NCBI GenBank assembly: GCA_021018815.1
Contig: JAITYX010000148.1
Span: 62,001 to 126,000 of the forward strand
Reading direction: 5' to 3'
Length of the DNA stretch: 64,000 nucleotides
From: Talinum fruticosum
Lineage: Eukaryota; Streptophyta; Magnoliopsida; Caryophyllales; Talinaceae
Shown: piece by piece, positions 9,692 to 20,819 of the stretch
Numbering within the stretch: the first letter of the stretch is position 1
How the letters are laid out: the number at the start of each line of letters is the position of its first letter
The notes under the pieces: generated by a model
The model's input: the letters and a program-made list of their open reading frames with translations, nothing else
Told to the model about the DNA's origin: nothing
Database searches by the model: none
Position numbers and translations under genes: made by a program

Positions 9692-11278
9692 TGAAGACTC
9701 GGACAATGTTCAACGCATTTCTAAGTTGTATCGAAGGAATCGGTATCGGAACCTCTTGAGTATAGAGTTTTGATTCCAAGGCATTCTCTCGTATCTTAGA
9801 AACTTTTCTGAGTGAAATGGTATCTTCTCTAAGTGATATAGCATTTACTTTATGTACTCTTTGCTTATCTTTAAGTGATTCGAAAACCGATATGCGTATC
9901 TCACTCAATTCCGAGTCCCTCATCACTTAGATATATCGCATGATGAATAGACTAGTATTTCGTGTTATCTCACTCAGATCCGACTTCTTGCTATAAGTTT
10001 TATCTTGTTGAAGTCAGCGATTATAGGTTGGTTCATGCTTAGTCTTTATCAAGTTATTTCACTCGATATTCTTTATGACACTTGATTCTTCGCTTAGACT
10101 AAGTTAGATGGAATTCCGAGTTACATGGATATTAGACTCGTAAAATTCCATTCCTTTCCTGACTCGGATAATTAGTTGCTTAATCATCGTAATTATTTTA
10201 TTACCTGTGTCTAATCTTGGACCAAAGTATTTTATACTTTGAGAACCAAAATTGGTTTACTTTTGTAGGTTATTCAAACGAGGATACACTTTTCGAAATA
10301 CAAAAGTAACCGACTTCAAAACGTCAAATCACCAGCGAGACATGGCTTTCACCTTCTCTCGCTCCGAGTCCTAGAAGATAGTGTCGTGGCTATTTGTTTC
10401 CAAATCTGGAAAACTGGAATGCCAAGCTTAACGGTGATTTCCACCTTACCCTTCTAGACACTCGCCAGGTGGTTTTGGGACTTCCAAGAGAGTTAACCCG
10501 TTGTCCAACGTTCATATCACAACGGATACTTTCTTAGTGACTCGGAAAGTCTTTATCAACGGTCACAAAGGACTCTCGGTCAGCAGATGGAGATAACGGT
10601 CACTCTGCTCGGTCATCTATAAATAGAAGCCAACTCACAAGACAAGAAGATTATCGAACATATTGTTAATACACGTACTTGAGCAAAGTCATTGTATTTA
10701 TTCTCAATCTTCTACTTACAACTCCCACTCTATAATTCATTACTTTCCGAGTTGTAAGGTCTTGTACTTAGTTACAAACACTTTCTTACTTTCTCTCTGT
10801 AAGGTCCCTTGACTAAGCTGTAAAGGTTAACTCAGCTTAATTGTCCCTAACTCGTAAGGGTTATCTCAGCTAGGAAGTACTAGATCGGATAAGGGAATTT
10901 CGAGTCTAGGAAAACTTATAAAGAGTTGTCTAAGGGAGCAACTTAGGTTCGATCAGTTCACGGTATTTTGTGGACTCAAAATAGTGGATTTGACTTCGTG
11001 CTTGGATTAGCACGGTCCGTGGTTTTCTGCCCCGGAGGGTTTCCACGTAATCTCTAAGCATTTTCTTTCCGAGTTCATTCTAGACTCGAGCAGTCTCAAA
11101 GCCTCTCGCTTAATTTGCTTCTTTACTCGTGATAGCATTTACGAGTCCATACTTTTCTAACTTCGCTTTTGACTCGAAACAGCTTCGGTCTCTTCTTTGG
11201 CAAAAGAGTTTAAATCTCTACGAAAAACTTCTATCACCCTATTCACCCCCTCTAGGGTGACTCGGACTCTCCCGAGCA
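9692..11278 (+). repeat. Copia 3' LTR (about 1.6 kb)
   Basis: It starts TGAAGACTCGG after the polypurine tract and probably ends CTCTCCCGAGCA at the junction with gypsy gag. It contains a TATA box at 10618 and the CTATTCACCCCCTCTAGG word near the right end that I associate with SIRE/Opie LTRs. Because the 5' LTR is deleted, the right boundary cannot be set by comparison and may be off by tens of bases. Confidence 0.6.
10618..10626 (+). promoter_or_regulatory. LTR TATA box
   Basis: TATAAATAG inside the copia LTR, following GATAACGGTCACTCTGCTCGG. It is the likely core promoter of the copia element when it was active. Confidence 0.55.
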
Positions 11279-11279
11279 A

Positions 11280-11975
11280 ACCTTCAACCCACGCTTCCTG
11301 TTGGGCATCCGTGGGATAGAACCGCTTCTTGAGTTCTTCCTTGAATGCCTCCCATGTGGTAACAGGTCGGACCCTCTATTAACGTCATCACATCGACATC
11401 GCCACCGGACAACAGCCGTATCTTTAAGAAAGAGGGAACCGTTACTCACCTTAAGGTCGTCTCCTCGATGCATGAGGCTTTGAAGTAAGCCTCGAGTCCC
11501 CACAGGAAGTTGTCAATCTCCTTCACACTCCTGGCTCCCTTGTAGTCCGGAGGCTTAGATGCACTCATCCTAGGGCGGTCGCTCCCTGGATCGACCCATT
11601 GTTGGCCACCGCGGCCGTGCACAACTTCATTTGTGCCTTCAATTCCTCCATTTGCTCCCGTTGCACATCGAGAACAGCCTTGAGTTCACTATCTTTGGCC
11701 TCCACTATGGCTTTCGGGGTGGCCACCTCCTTGGTGAAGTCCGAGACTACCCCATTGAGGGCCAACCGCATCCCTTCCTTGAGCTCCGAGTCATCCTCCT
11801 TAGACTCGAGCTCCCCGACACTTTGAGTCGGGGTGTCGACTTCTTCCCTTAAGCCATCAAGGATGCTATACAGTTGGGCAACCTTTTCCTCGAGAGCGGC
11901 AACGGCCTCCCGGGACTTCTCCCGGCCCTTCTTGCACCCTTGTGGTTGTTGGCCTCCTTCCGTGATGCTCGACAT
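11280..11975 (-). pseudogene. Gypsy gag, N-terminal part
   Basis: From 11975 the minus strand encodes MSSITEGGQQPQGCKKGR, a coiled-coil-like Glu/Lys/Leu-rich N-terminus, then ASKPPDYKGARSVKEIDNFLWGLEAYF (11560-11490) and, after a frameshift near 11455, the retrotransposon-gag block WEAFKEELKKRFYP (about 11355-11310). It stops at the copia junction; the capsid end and zinc knuckle are missing. The start lies 30 bases after the primer-binding site, as expected for gag. Confidence 0.82.
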
Positions 11976-11991
11976 TCTTGCCCAAACTTTT

Positions 11992-12002
11992 GCTCGATAC
12001 CA
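11992..12002 (-). promoter_or_regulatory. Primer-binding site (initiator Met tRNA type)
   Basis: Minus strand TGGTATCGAGC, next to the 5' LTR and separated by a few bases. It matches the usual TGGTATCAGAGC with one A missing. Confidence 0.8.
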
Positions 12003-12005
12003 ACC

Positions 12006-12498
12006 GTCACGGGACGATAATTTACTCGTACTTAGGACCCGTGCGGCGCTAGCAAACTAGACCCGAGACCCTTTTGTAAGCTTGCTAGTAAGCCTTAAAG
12101 ATGCTTGACTTAAGCTTGAGAGAGCTAAGTAAGCAAAGACACTTGAGAGAGAGAGAGAGTTCGGAGAATGCTTTGTATTTGAACTCTTGGAATTGATGGG
12201 TACAAATGAGGACCCCATGGGGTATATATACATGGCCACCTCCTCAATGGACGGTGGAGATCTAATTGATCCAACGGTTAAGATTGCATATCTAGAATTC
12301 TCTATACAAATATCCATATATCTACATAAGTATAGAACATTCTAGAACTTGGGAGGCTTTGGTGGAACCAAGGAGAGAGTTCTAGAAGATTCGGGGCTCT
12401 TCCGGAATCAAGGAGAGAATTCTAGAAGATTCCGGACTCTTCCGGAATCAAGGAGAGAACTCTAGTAGATTCCAGTTCTTCCAGAGCGTTCCGTGACA
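12006..12498 (-). repeat. Gypsy 5' LTR (right copy)
   Basis: It matches 4461-4912 but is 41 bp longer because the unit around CTTCCGGAATCAAGGAGAGA occurs once more (12400-12470). The outer T of the terminal TGTCACGG is changed to C at 12006. Confidence 0.9.
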
Positions 12499-15400
12499 CA
12501 AGGCGAGTCCTCTAAACTTCATAATGGCATGATTAAAACTCTCTACAAAGTTATTAGTATTATCCTCACACTTCAAGTTCACATCAAACTTAAATCTAGC
12601 CTATAACTCTAGTGGCTCATTGTCTCTAAGCCAATGGTATGCAAATGGATCTTGCTTCTTAATTTTTTCCATGGCCTTGAGATGCACAAAAGGGGCATAG
12701 GCATTTGCCGCAATATAAAAGTATGCATGGAACCAAGCACCTATAGAAAGGAAGCAAATTTCAAATAACTGCTTCAACTCGTTATGGTGGATAACTAAAA
12801 TGGCCCGGCCTCAACTAAAATGGCCCGAGCCCAAGTAATATTTTTTAAATCAAAGCAAAACACATGAAAGAAGAATGAGAGTTGCTTAAATCTTGTAACT
12901 TGCAAGTGAAGAAGAATCTAACATAACCAAAAGGCTAAAATTAATGGAAACAGACCATAGAGTATGCATGTATAACAAAATAGAAAGCCATTAGCCAGGA
13001 TATGAGACCCTATAGAAAGAATTTATCATTCAAGTTCACATCTTATATGTATGCATAAAATAAGTTATAGTAAATACTACAAACTTATAAGGCATACATA
13101 AAATAAGTTATCATTCACTCAAGCACAACAAACTTGAGTGGTAAATGAATATAAAAGTATGCTAATGGAAACTGAAGCAATGAAGAGAAGTTAGAAAAGT
13201 ACAATGCAAACTTACATGTAAAAATTGTTACTTACCAGGAAAAAGTGAAGAGAAGTTCTTAAAGTAATAGATAATGCATATTCTCCTTGAAGCAGCTTGG
13301 CATGACTTTTTCAATGCATTTACAAGCCCCTGATACACCAACATATATAAAAATAATGAACTTAAAAGAATTATGAATAAACATAAAATGATATGATTAA
13401 TAAAAAATTTTGAACTATGTAATAAACTTGAACTTACCTTGTGCCTGTCTGACATTATTGTATATCTAGACTGATCCTCAACCGCATCAAGTGCCCTTAC
13501 AAAGCCAGTCAAGAAGAAACCCCATTCTTCTTCATTCTCAAGCTCAACCACTACATATGCTAATGGAAACTTATCGTTGTTTCCATCTAAAGCCATTGCA
13601 GTAAGGAGTACTCCCCTATAAACTCCTTTCAGGTGAGTGGCATCTATCCCAATAAAGGGCCTACAGAATTGCTTGAATGCAGTGATAGCGGGACCAACAC
13701 AAATGAGCATGTGTTTGAAAATAGGATTTTTACCAGTGGCCTTGCTCCAACCAACTTATGACACAAACAGATCCGGGGTTTTTGCCTTTAACTCTTCAAC
13801 ACATTTAGGCAAATACTTGTACCCCTCTTCATGTTTCCCTTCAACAGTTGCCCTTAACAATCTTCTTGCCCTCCAACAAACGTAGTCCGGCACAAATGTC
13901 GAATACTTGTTCATTATGATTGACTCGCATTCCCCGACATCCAATTTTGGAGAAGCAATGAAATAAGGCAATAGTTTTTTAGCTATCCAAGGTGAGTTTG
14001 CCGACTTATTTCTCTCGGGCCTCTCACAAACATGCCTCCCAAGTGTGTGATTTCACCATCTAGGTTGTCCTATCAACAAAGACACTACAGATGAATTCTC
14101 CATGTACACCTTGGATCCTCACATCTCTGTATGTACCTAGTCTCCTCATTTTTCTCTTTCTTCATTATGAATCCCTCCACAATGCAATACTCTCTCATAA
14201 CTGCAAGTCCTCTTTACAATTGAAATTATGGCCTGCCATCAAACTTATTCTCCCATCCCTATTCCTCTCCCACAAACACCCTTGCCCGATTATCTTAGCC
14301 ATTTTATTAACAACTAGGGTCCTATCTTCGAGATCGTCAATGATTTGGGCACCCACTTGCATCCTCTTTTCATTTTCTAACTCTAAGTCTTCCTCTAAAT
14401 CACTAGAAAATATTTCTTCATCAAGAGATTCCTCCTATGACTCATCCACACTGCCATTGATGCTGAAATCCTCATCATCACTATCATCGGAAGATGAACA
14501 ATTATCCCTAACCATTGCAAATTAATCCCCATCACCAACAACTTGAACCTCGGTTTCATGACCACCATCCCACTCATTTTCACCATCCCACTGAGGCACT
14601 TTTGACAAGTGACATCACATCAAAATCATCTAACTCTTCCAGTCCAAGCACAAGATAACGATCAGCAGCAGACCTTGTACATAGTTTTGGGAGAGGCGGT
14701 TTTGGCTTGGGTTGACTTTGGGTCGTGGTTTGTTGCTTTATCAGTGGGCTGTACAAGGTCTGAAAGAGTAGATGAGGATCTTGAATTTGGTTTGGTTGGC
14801 CTAACATGGGGTTCTACATAACTCGCTATATAGTTTAGTAGTGGCCCTTGTCCGTGGTCTGCTGAAACGGGAGATTTTGGTGAAGTTTCGATGCTTGAAA
14901 GGGGAAGATTTTGGGAGGTATCGGTTTTGGGCTTTGGGGAGGTATTAGTTTTGGCCTTTGGTGAGGTTGGCCTCACTGGAGAATTAGCCAAAGATCTTGT
15001 GATTGATCTCCTAGGTATCAACTTAGTAGGTTGAAAAGATGGGGTACAAATTAGAGTGTCCGCCCATTTGTTTGCTTGACTGACTGTTAGGTCCTCATCA
15101 AACATCCCAATTTCTTGTTTGTCTATTGAAGGTTTGTCATTTCCTAAACAATCATTCAAATTTTCAACACTCTGCACTATAAGTTGGGCTTCACAAGGCT
15201 GCTTCAATTCAACCATGTAAATGGGAATACACAGCAAGTTAGGTACGTAACCCCAAGACTTCACTAATGCAATCCACTCACTATCGGTGTTCACCGCCAT
15301 TCTTTGCTTAACTCTTTTGGGGGATGCCACTCAAATCCAACATACTTGGGGAACTCTACACCATACTTCCCACACCAATATCTAACATCCTTATATAACT

Positions 15401-15500
15401 CAGTGTTATTATACTCATCAAGGCTGACCCTAGGAACCTCTATGACTTTACCCTTAAAATAAACCTTCAATTTCACAATTTCAGTCCCCTGTTTTAACAC
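12499..15500 (-). pseudogene. MULE 1 transposase (mudrA-like), N-terminal and catalytic part
   Basis: Minus-strand domain order: a PB1-like N-terminal domain (15500-15300, KLKVYFKGKVIEV), an acidic and Ser/Pro-rich linker (15300-14390), a conserved pre-catalytic region (13971-13756, YFIASPKLDVGE), then the MULE DDE-type domain (13710-13438: FIGIDATHLKG, the first catalytic Asp, and MSDRHK, the second). Exons 13329-13238 and 12740-12503 continue it after introns with GT-AG borders; the last holds GAWFHAYFYIAANAYAPF and ends at the gypsy insertion. A 1-nt shift near 15320 and several in-frame stops disable it. The true start could lie upstream, because AAACAG just before the PB1 domain resembles an acceptor site. 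Confidence 0.85.
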
Positions 15501-16079
15501 AACAACGCAGGATTAACAAAAACACCAAAAAATTACTCAAAACGAACCCAAGAAACTCTACAAATCATCATCAGCTAAAAAATTAAACACCGATAATCCA
15601 ACATTAAAAAACCCTACAAAATTGTATCGGACAAAGTTCTCATGCAAAACGCAAAATCTTGTGCAAAACTTTAAATTGTCGAAGTAGATTTCTCCATTCA
15701 AAGATTATTTCACAAAATTATGGTATAAAATTTATTTTTTCAACAGAAACCCCCAAATTTAACCCTAAAATGAAATCAAAGCAAAAATTAAGAAACTTCT
15801 ACCACTTACCATTTTCGGCCTCCTTTTCTTCCGCCTCTGTTTCTTCTACCTTCGTCTTCGTCTCCTGTTTTTGTCTATGGAGGACGATTCTTCCTCTAAA
15901 AAGAGTTGTAGATCGGAGTTGAAGAATTGGGAGTAGAGGACAGGGGGAGAGAGACAGAAAGAGAGACAGAGAGTGATCGAGAGTATCGAGTAGCGATAGG
16001 CGTGTTATGGTGAGTTAATTCTCCTCTTCCCGCGATTAAATAAGGGTATTTTAGACTTTTCACAACTCCGTCCAAGCTC
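15501..16079. other. MULE 1 region between mudrA and right TIR
   Basis: AT-rich 500 bp upstream of the transposase, expected to carry its promoter and first exon. 15880-15990 is purine-rich (GAGAGAGACAGAAAGAGAG). No ORF is supported. Confidence 0.4.
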
Positions 16080-16209
16080 GGGCTCGGAATTGGACCCAGG
16101 AAATAGTTGGCCTAATTATTTAAGGCGCCTTATTATAATTTTTGATAACTTTGGGTCCAAAAATAGATGGCCTAAAACTTAAGGTACCTACTAGTTTTTT
16201 TTTTTTTTG
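16080..16209 (-). repeat. MULE 1 right terminal inverted repeat
   Basis: The reverse complement reads AAAAACTAGTAGGTACCTTAAG and onward, matching 1398-1525. It ends in a longer T run (about 14 T) than the left copy's A run. GCATTTTTGAG follows at 16209-16219. Confidence 0.88.
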
Positions 16210-16299
16210 CATTTTTGAGGAAGGGAGTTGGCGATTATTAAGCAAGAGAGAGAAATGGGTCCAGTTGAAATGAAACACCGGAGTAATTAGGTGTTGAAA

Positions 16300-16790
16300 T
16301 TAAAAGAGGAGAGAGAGTGGGACTGGGACCGAGAAAAAGAAGAAAGAGAACGAAGAAACAGAGGGGAATGAAAGAAGCGAAGCAGAGAGCGAGAGGGAAG
16401 CGAAAGGGAGCGAGAGGAAGAACGAGAGAACGAGAGAACGAAAGGAAGGAGAGACTGAAGAAGCGAACAGGAAACCAAGAGGAAGAGGAAGGGGGAGTGA
16501 AAGAGGAGAAGCAGCGAGAGAGCTCGAGAGGAATCGGGAAGCGTAACGGAATGCAAGGAGAGCGAGAGCCAAAGCGAAACAGAGAGGAAAGAAGCATAAG
16601 TAGAGAAAAGGGGAAGAGAGCAGAGGGAGACCGAGAGGTGAGTGACCGAAAGAGAGGAAGGGGAGCTCGGCCGAACAGAGAAGGAAGAGCAAGAGGGGTC
16701 GAGACCAAGAAGCGGAAGCCGGAGAGTGAGAGTGAAAAAGAGGGTTTGAGGGAGCAGGAGCCGACTAGAAATCGAAAGGCGTAAGAAGAA
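16300..16790. repeat. Purine-rich low-complexity tract in solo LTR
   Basis: Almost pure A/G with GAGAG, GAAGAA and GAGCGAG words over nearly 500 bases. Long ORFs appear on both strands (16238-16814 minus, 16317-16784 plus) only because the tract lacks T on one strand; they are not called as genes. Confidence 0.7.
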
Positions 16791-18960
16791 GCAAACCCCG
16801 AATTCGAAATTCAATCCTCTAAAATTGAAATTCTTAGAACCTCTAAGAATCTAAGGTGAGTAATCTGAATTCATCCTCTAGAATTAAAATGAATTAGGTG
16901 GATTGAACTTGAATCGAAGTATGAAACCGGAAACCTTAAGTTAATTGAAGAAGTTAGAGGCTTAAATTCACACAACTAAGCAACTCACGAATTGAAAAGC
17001 ATGTTCCGATTTATGCCTAGTTCATGAATTTAATGATATTTGAGCATTATTGAGCATGATTATTGCGCTGTGTGGTTGAGAATTTAATGAAATTAGCTTG
17101 AATATATTTAGTGAGAAAAAATCGAAAATTGAACATCATGACTTAAGTGCAGATTTTTCATGAATTTATCCTCGCTGTCTGAATTATTGCGAATTCATGT
17201 GTAGTTCAAAATTCCTAAAACTTTTACTGTAGCTTCCTGATAATTTATGAGAATTTTCTGTAAATTTTGGTATGCATTAGATGAGTAGATTGGCAGGTAT
17301 GGATTTTTGAGTGAAAATGTGCTGTTTTGGGTAAAATCGGAACTAAGTGAGTAACTCGAATTAAGAATTGAAATTTAAGAAGCTATATGGCTAGATTAAG
17401 AGATACATAGCGATTAAGGAAATTTATAGAACCATAAACCACCTATGCACGATATTACGCGATCATGAAAACGATAAGTTCGTTGATTAGAAATCCTAAT
17501 TAATATGTTTATGTGATGATGTGTTTATCTTAAAGTACATTGATTATAAAATGACATAAGCATGCCTATATGAGTTGGATTGATTGTACTTGAGCTGGAA
17601 CTTACTTATGTGAATTGTTACTTGCGAAGAAGTTACGTATGAAGGTAATAAGCATGAATTATATGAATTAAGTGTATCTTATGTATGAGTAACAAGAAGA
17701 TATAAGAAAATAAAGAAAACAAAAGGAACTAAAGAAGGGGAAAATGATTGTGTTATTGATCTAAGACCCCACGAATTAGAGAACCCTCTCGAAGCTATGG
17801 CCATAGAAGTGTCTCGTCAAACCGAAGCCACGAATTGAATTGCTTCCACGAATTCTCGACGAGTGTACGTCCTTCGTAGTTTGAGCCTTGCCTCGAGGCC
17901 ACGAATTATTTTGCCTCGAGGCCACGAATTGTTATGTCTCCAAGAACTGAGCCCATGAATTGTTTTGGCTCCAAGAACTGGGTCTCTAGAGCGTAACATA
18001 AATCTTCTTTCCATTTGAATCCGAAAAAGACTTAAAGAACTACGATATGAAGAAATGAATGATTCCGCATGATGAACAAGAAAGAAAAAAGTAATGATTT
18101 ATGAAATGCATAATTGAACTCAAGAAGAAGAATGGGAAGAAGAGCGAATCCTGATTTTATAAGAAATGAATACGATAAGAAGTAAAATATGATTTAGATG
18201 ACAAATGCATTACATGACAAATGCATTACATGATGAATGATTCTCCGATTTACTTGCGTAGAAAAAGAATGAAGTATGTTCTGATTAAATTCATGCGTAA
18301 ATGATGTCATATACTTCTCGGTAAGTTGGTTAGTTAGAACTTCGCATGTCTTGAGCATGTATGATCCGAATTGCATGTCATCAATGAATGGTGTACTTAT
18401 GTGTGTTTGTTAATGAATTAATGTGCAAAGTGAAACCCGGGGTTGGGTTTGGGTTATTCACTGGACTTGTGGAGCTCATGATCTCACCAACATTTTCAAG
18501 TACGAGGTTAAGACTCGCAGGATTTGCCTTTAGCTTTCGTAAATAACGGACGGATAGGAGATATCGGACTTACCGCATGTTTTCTGTCTTTTGTTTGTAT
18601 AGATGTTGTAAAGATCGGTTGTATGTGAACTTAAGTTTTGACTATGAATATAAAGTCCTCTCGTGAATACTCCGAGCGTGTGGCTCGTTGAGTTTGTGTT
18701 GTTGATACTCCGAGCATGTGGCTCGTTGAGTTTATTAATGTTTTTCGTACAGGGTTAAGGCTTTAAGCCTATAGGATTAGCCATATTACAGAGGAAACTC
18801 TACCGAAATTTTCGGAAAACCTTTGAAAACTTAGAAACACACTTCCGCCAAGCAAAGAGAAAACTATTAACCCTAAGTTGAGATCTTAAGCAACCTTAGG
18901 GATTCCTCTCGGGGAACCTTGGCATGTAATACTCCTAGGGTGAGTCTTAGGGGTGTTACA
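16791..18960. other. Remaining body of the solo LTR, non-coding
   Basis: AT-rich with no supported ORF. Short repeats CTCCGAGC(G/A)TGTGGCTCGTTG occur twice near 18670 and 18708. The end GGGTGTTACA is the LTR terminus. Long non-coding sequence with direct repeats near the 3' end is usual for Tat- or Athila-type LTRs. Confidence 0.5.
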
Positions 18961-19737
18961 TAATACATATAGTAATAGAGATAAATGTTATCCACATGAA
19001 AATATTTCAAATTTGAAATCATATTTGAGATTTTTTTAATCATTTGTATCATATTTCTGATTTTAAATTTTTTATGGCAAAAAGATCAATTGGATTATTC
19101 TAGTAGCGATATATGTTTGTCGTAGTGACGATAAATATTATCCAAATAATAAAATTTTAAACTCTAAATTTATATTTAAGATTTTTTAATCTCTTCTATC
19201 ATAAAATTAAATTTTGAATTTATTTCCTTAATAAAAAAATACCAACTAAAATTATTTTATTAATGATAAATATTTATTAATTAAAGATAAATGTTAACAT
19301 ATCAAAATTTTAATTTAAACTTCTTTTATGTTTTTAATTGAATAATTAAATTTTGAATCAAAAATATGAAATTAAATTTTTCTCTTAATGACCAAGCGAT
19401 TATATCATATATTAAGATAATTTAAGAAAGAAAATTAAATTACTTCTTAAATGGATGAATCTTTTGTTTGCCAAGGAGGAGGGAGAAAAAGGACATGGAA
19501 TAGAGAGAGAGAGAGAGAGAGTTATTGCAAGTGTATTAAAATTTTATCATAAGGATGGATGTAATCATGATTGTTTAGTAAATGTCTAAGCAATTGTAAT
19601 TGAATGGGTAGAGGTTAATGTGATTGCAATGTAATTTTGATTGCATTATAAAGTTGTAATCAAACATGGTAATGTAATGATCATTACCACTTTGATTAAA
19701 TTACCACTTTTATTAAATCCAACAAAACATGCTCTTA

Positions 19738-20043
19738 GGGTACAAGTTCCTCCACTCCATTCGAGCAATGGCTCTATCCAACCTCTCGTAAATAAGGCGA
19801 CCCTTTAAAAATCCTTTCCATGTGAAAATTCTACCAGTAGAAGGAGTACTTTTTCATCGTTAAGCAAGAATTTATTTCCCCAACTTTTTCATTCAAACAT
19901 TCCATTTCGTTAAAATCGCCAATGATACACCATGGAAGGTTAATAAGACAATTAAATTCATGTAGATGGTTCCAAAAGATAGGCTTGTCAATAGCTTGAG
20001 AAGGACCGTAAATTCCCGTAACTATACACTTTTTTTGGCTTTG
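19738..20043 (-). pseudogene. L1-type LINE endonuclease, middle part
   Basis: Minus-strand translation gives VTGIYGPSQAIDKPIFWNHL (about 20020-19960) and LPWCIIGDFNEMECLNEK (about 19940-19885), the GIYGP and GDFN blocks of LINE AP-endonucleases, in which Asp and Asn are catalytic. One stop (near 19835) breaks the frame. This piece joins 20957-21180 upstream and 1-845 downstream once the two TTA-flanked elements are removed. Confidence 0.85.
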
Positions 20044-20559
20044 TTATGAGAACTGAATTGAACTAGCCGGTCTAACTGGTCAAATCGAGAATCGGTGAAT
20101 TGTCCAGATCCGGTCATATGGTTGAACCCGTTTGTCGGTTGAACCGGTCAAAACTCGGTCAAAATATGGTTAAACCGGCTAAATCGTTATGTGAAACTAG
20201 TCGTTCGGACTGGAAAACTTGGTGGGGTATTTTTGGGCCTTTAACCCTTAACCTTACTAAAAATGGGCAGCACAAAAGGCATGGTTGTACCATGACAAAG
20301 CATCCATGGCTTTTCAAAGACTCGGATATACCTCAATCAATCGAAAAGGAAGCGTAGATGTTTGAGAAAAATTCACATCGGTGAACAAGTAGATGATTCA
20401 AAAATTCAGAAGAGGAGATGGCTTTGAGTTTATAATTATCAAGGTTGTAGCCAAGTTCCTAGTAGTAGGGCCAAGAGAGAAAGGAGTTATTGAACGAATT
20501 TGTGGGATACCGGGGTTGAAGAGAGAGAGATGGAAAATGAGAGAAAGAGGAGCCCATGA

Positions 20560-20562
<3 letters not shown>

Positions 20563-20598
<36 letters not shown>
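20563..20598. repeat. (GA)n microsatellite
   Basis: An uninterrupted AG run of about 18 units inside the TIR element at 20047-20953. Confidence 0.95.
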
Positions 20599-20601
<3 letters not shown>

Positions 20602-20776
20602 AATGCAGCGTGGGGTGGGAGGCCATGAGATACTAGGGTTGAAGAAAGAGAGGGGGAGAGTGAGAGGCTTCGAGTTAATGCAACGTTGGTTTGGGAATAT
20701 GCGTACTTAAAGACTTGAAATGATGACTTCGAGTTAATGCTAATTTTTTCATCTTTTAAGTATATAAGTTGAAATC

Positions 20777-20778
<2 letters not shown>

Positions 20779-20813
<35 letters not shown>

Positions 20814-20819
20814 GTATGT
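20779..20819. repeat. (TA)n-(TGTA)n compound microsatellite
   Basis: About eleven TA units followed by five TGTA units, within the same TIR element. Confidence 0.95.

Larger units (their letters stand above)
6138..11278 (+). mobile_element. 3' half of a SIRE-like Ty1/copia element
   Basis: It begins inside copia RT and continues through RNase H, the pol C-terminus, a long 3' region with an env-like ORF relic, a polypurine tract and one long LTR. It lacks the 5' LTR, gag, protease, integrase and most of RT. It lies in opposite orientation to the gypsy element, between gypsy integrase and gypsy gag. A single deletion running from gypsy integrase into copia RT, after the copia inserted in gypsy gag, explains both losses. 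SIRE/Maximus affiliation is inferred from the env-like ORF, the long LTR and the GGGGAGATTG-type tract. Confidence 0.8.
4461..12498 (-). mobile_element. Ty3/gypsy chromovirus, rearranged, inserted in MULE transposase
   Basis: Two LTRs (4461-4912, 12006-12498) flank an internal region transcribed on the minus strand. Next to 12006 is a primer-binding site, TGGTATCGAGC on the minus strand, matching initiator-Met tRNA with one base missing. Next to 4912 is a purine tract, AGGTGGGGGAGGA on the minus strand. Gag (11975-11280) and integrase-chromodomain (6137-4924) remain; protease, RT and RNase H are absent, replaced by a plus-strand copia fragment. CAAG flanks both ends (4457-4460, 12499-12502), a possible eroded target duplication. 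Confidence 0.9.
1398..16209. mobile_element. Mutator-like element (MULE 1), 14.8 kb with nested gypsy and copia
   Basis: Long terminal inverted repeats of about 125 bp pair 1398-1525 with 16080-16209 (shared blocks: ACTAGTAGGTACCTTAAG, GGCGCCTTA, GGGTCCAATT). GCATTTTTGAG occurs on both sides (1387-1397 and 16209-16219), a 9-11 bp target duplication allowing for end ambiguity. It carries a minus-strand mudrA-type transposase read inward from the right TIR and a plus-strand GRF zinc-finger ORF read inward from the left TIR. The element sits in the solo LTR and is itself interrupted at 4461-12498. The transposase has frameshifts and stops, so this copy is not autonomous. Confidence 0.9.
1151..18960. 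mobile_element. Solo LTR (about 3 kb), split by a MULE
   Basis: The element starts TGTAAGACCC at 1151 and ends GGGTGTTACA at 18960, giving the TG...CA inverted termini of an LTR, with the perfect 5-bp duplication TAATA at 1146-1150 and 18961-18965. Native sequence is 1151-1397 plus 16210-18960, roughly 3.0 kb. No gag or pol, second LTR or primer-binding site lies inside, so it reads as a solo LTR. Length and terminal style recall plant Ty3/gypsy Tat/Retand or Athila LTRs, which is inference. It contains a purine-rich tract (16300-16790) and short repeats around CCACGAATT (17770-17960). Confidence 0.75.
846..19734. mobile_element. PIF/Harbinger-like TIR element, split by an LTR insertion
   Basis: The left end holds GTTTGGCTGGATGTAAT and the right end, reverse-complemented, GTTTTGTTGGATTTAAT, so the ends are imperfect inverted repeats. 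TTA flanks both sides (843-845 and 19735-19737), the target duplication expected of PIF/Harbinger (Tourist-type) elements. Native sequence is 846-1150 plus 18966-19734, about 1.07 kb and AT-rich; no transposase is visible, so it is probably non-autonomous. Rejoining the flanks restores the LINE endonuclease-linker order. The interior repeats a unit around GATAAATATTATC several times (about 1028, 18975, 19125, 19265). Family assignment rests on TIR style and TTA only. Confidence 0.7.

Noticed and set aside
11599..12060. Plus-strand ORFs opposite gypsy gag
   Set aside because: Shadows of the minus-strand gag frame that starts just after the primer-binding site.
16238..16814. Long overlapping ORFs on both strands (up to 175 codons)
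   Set aside because: The tract is almost pure purine on one strand, so stop codons are rare in all frames; no protein-like composition.
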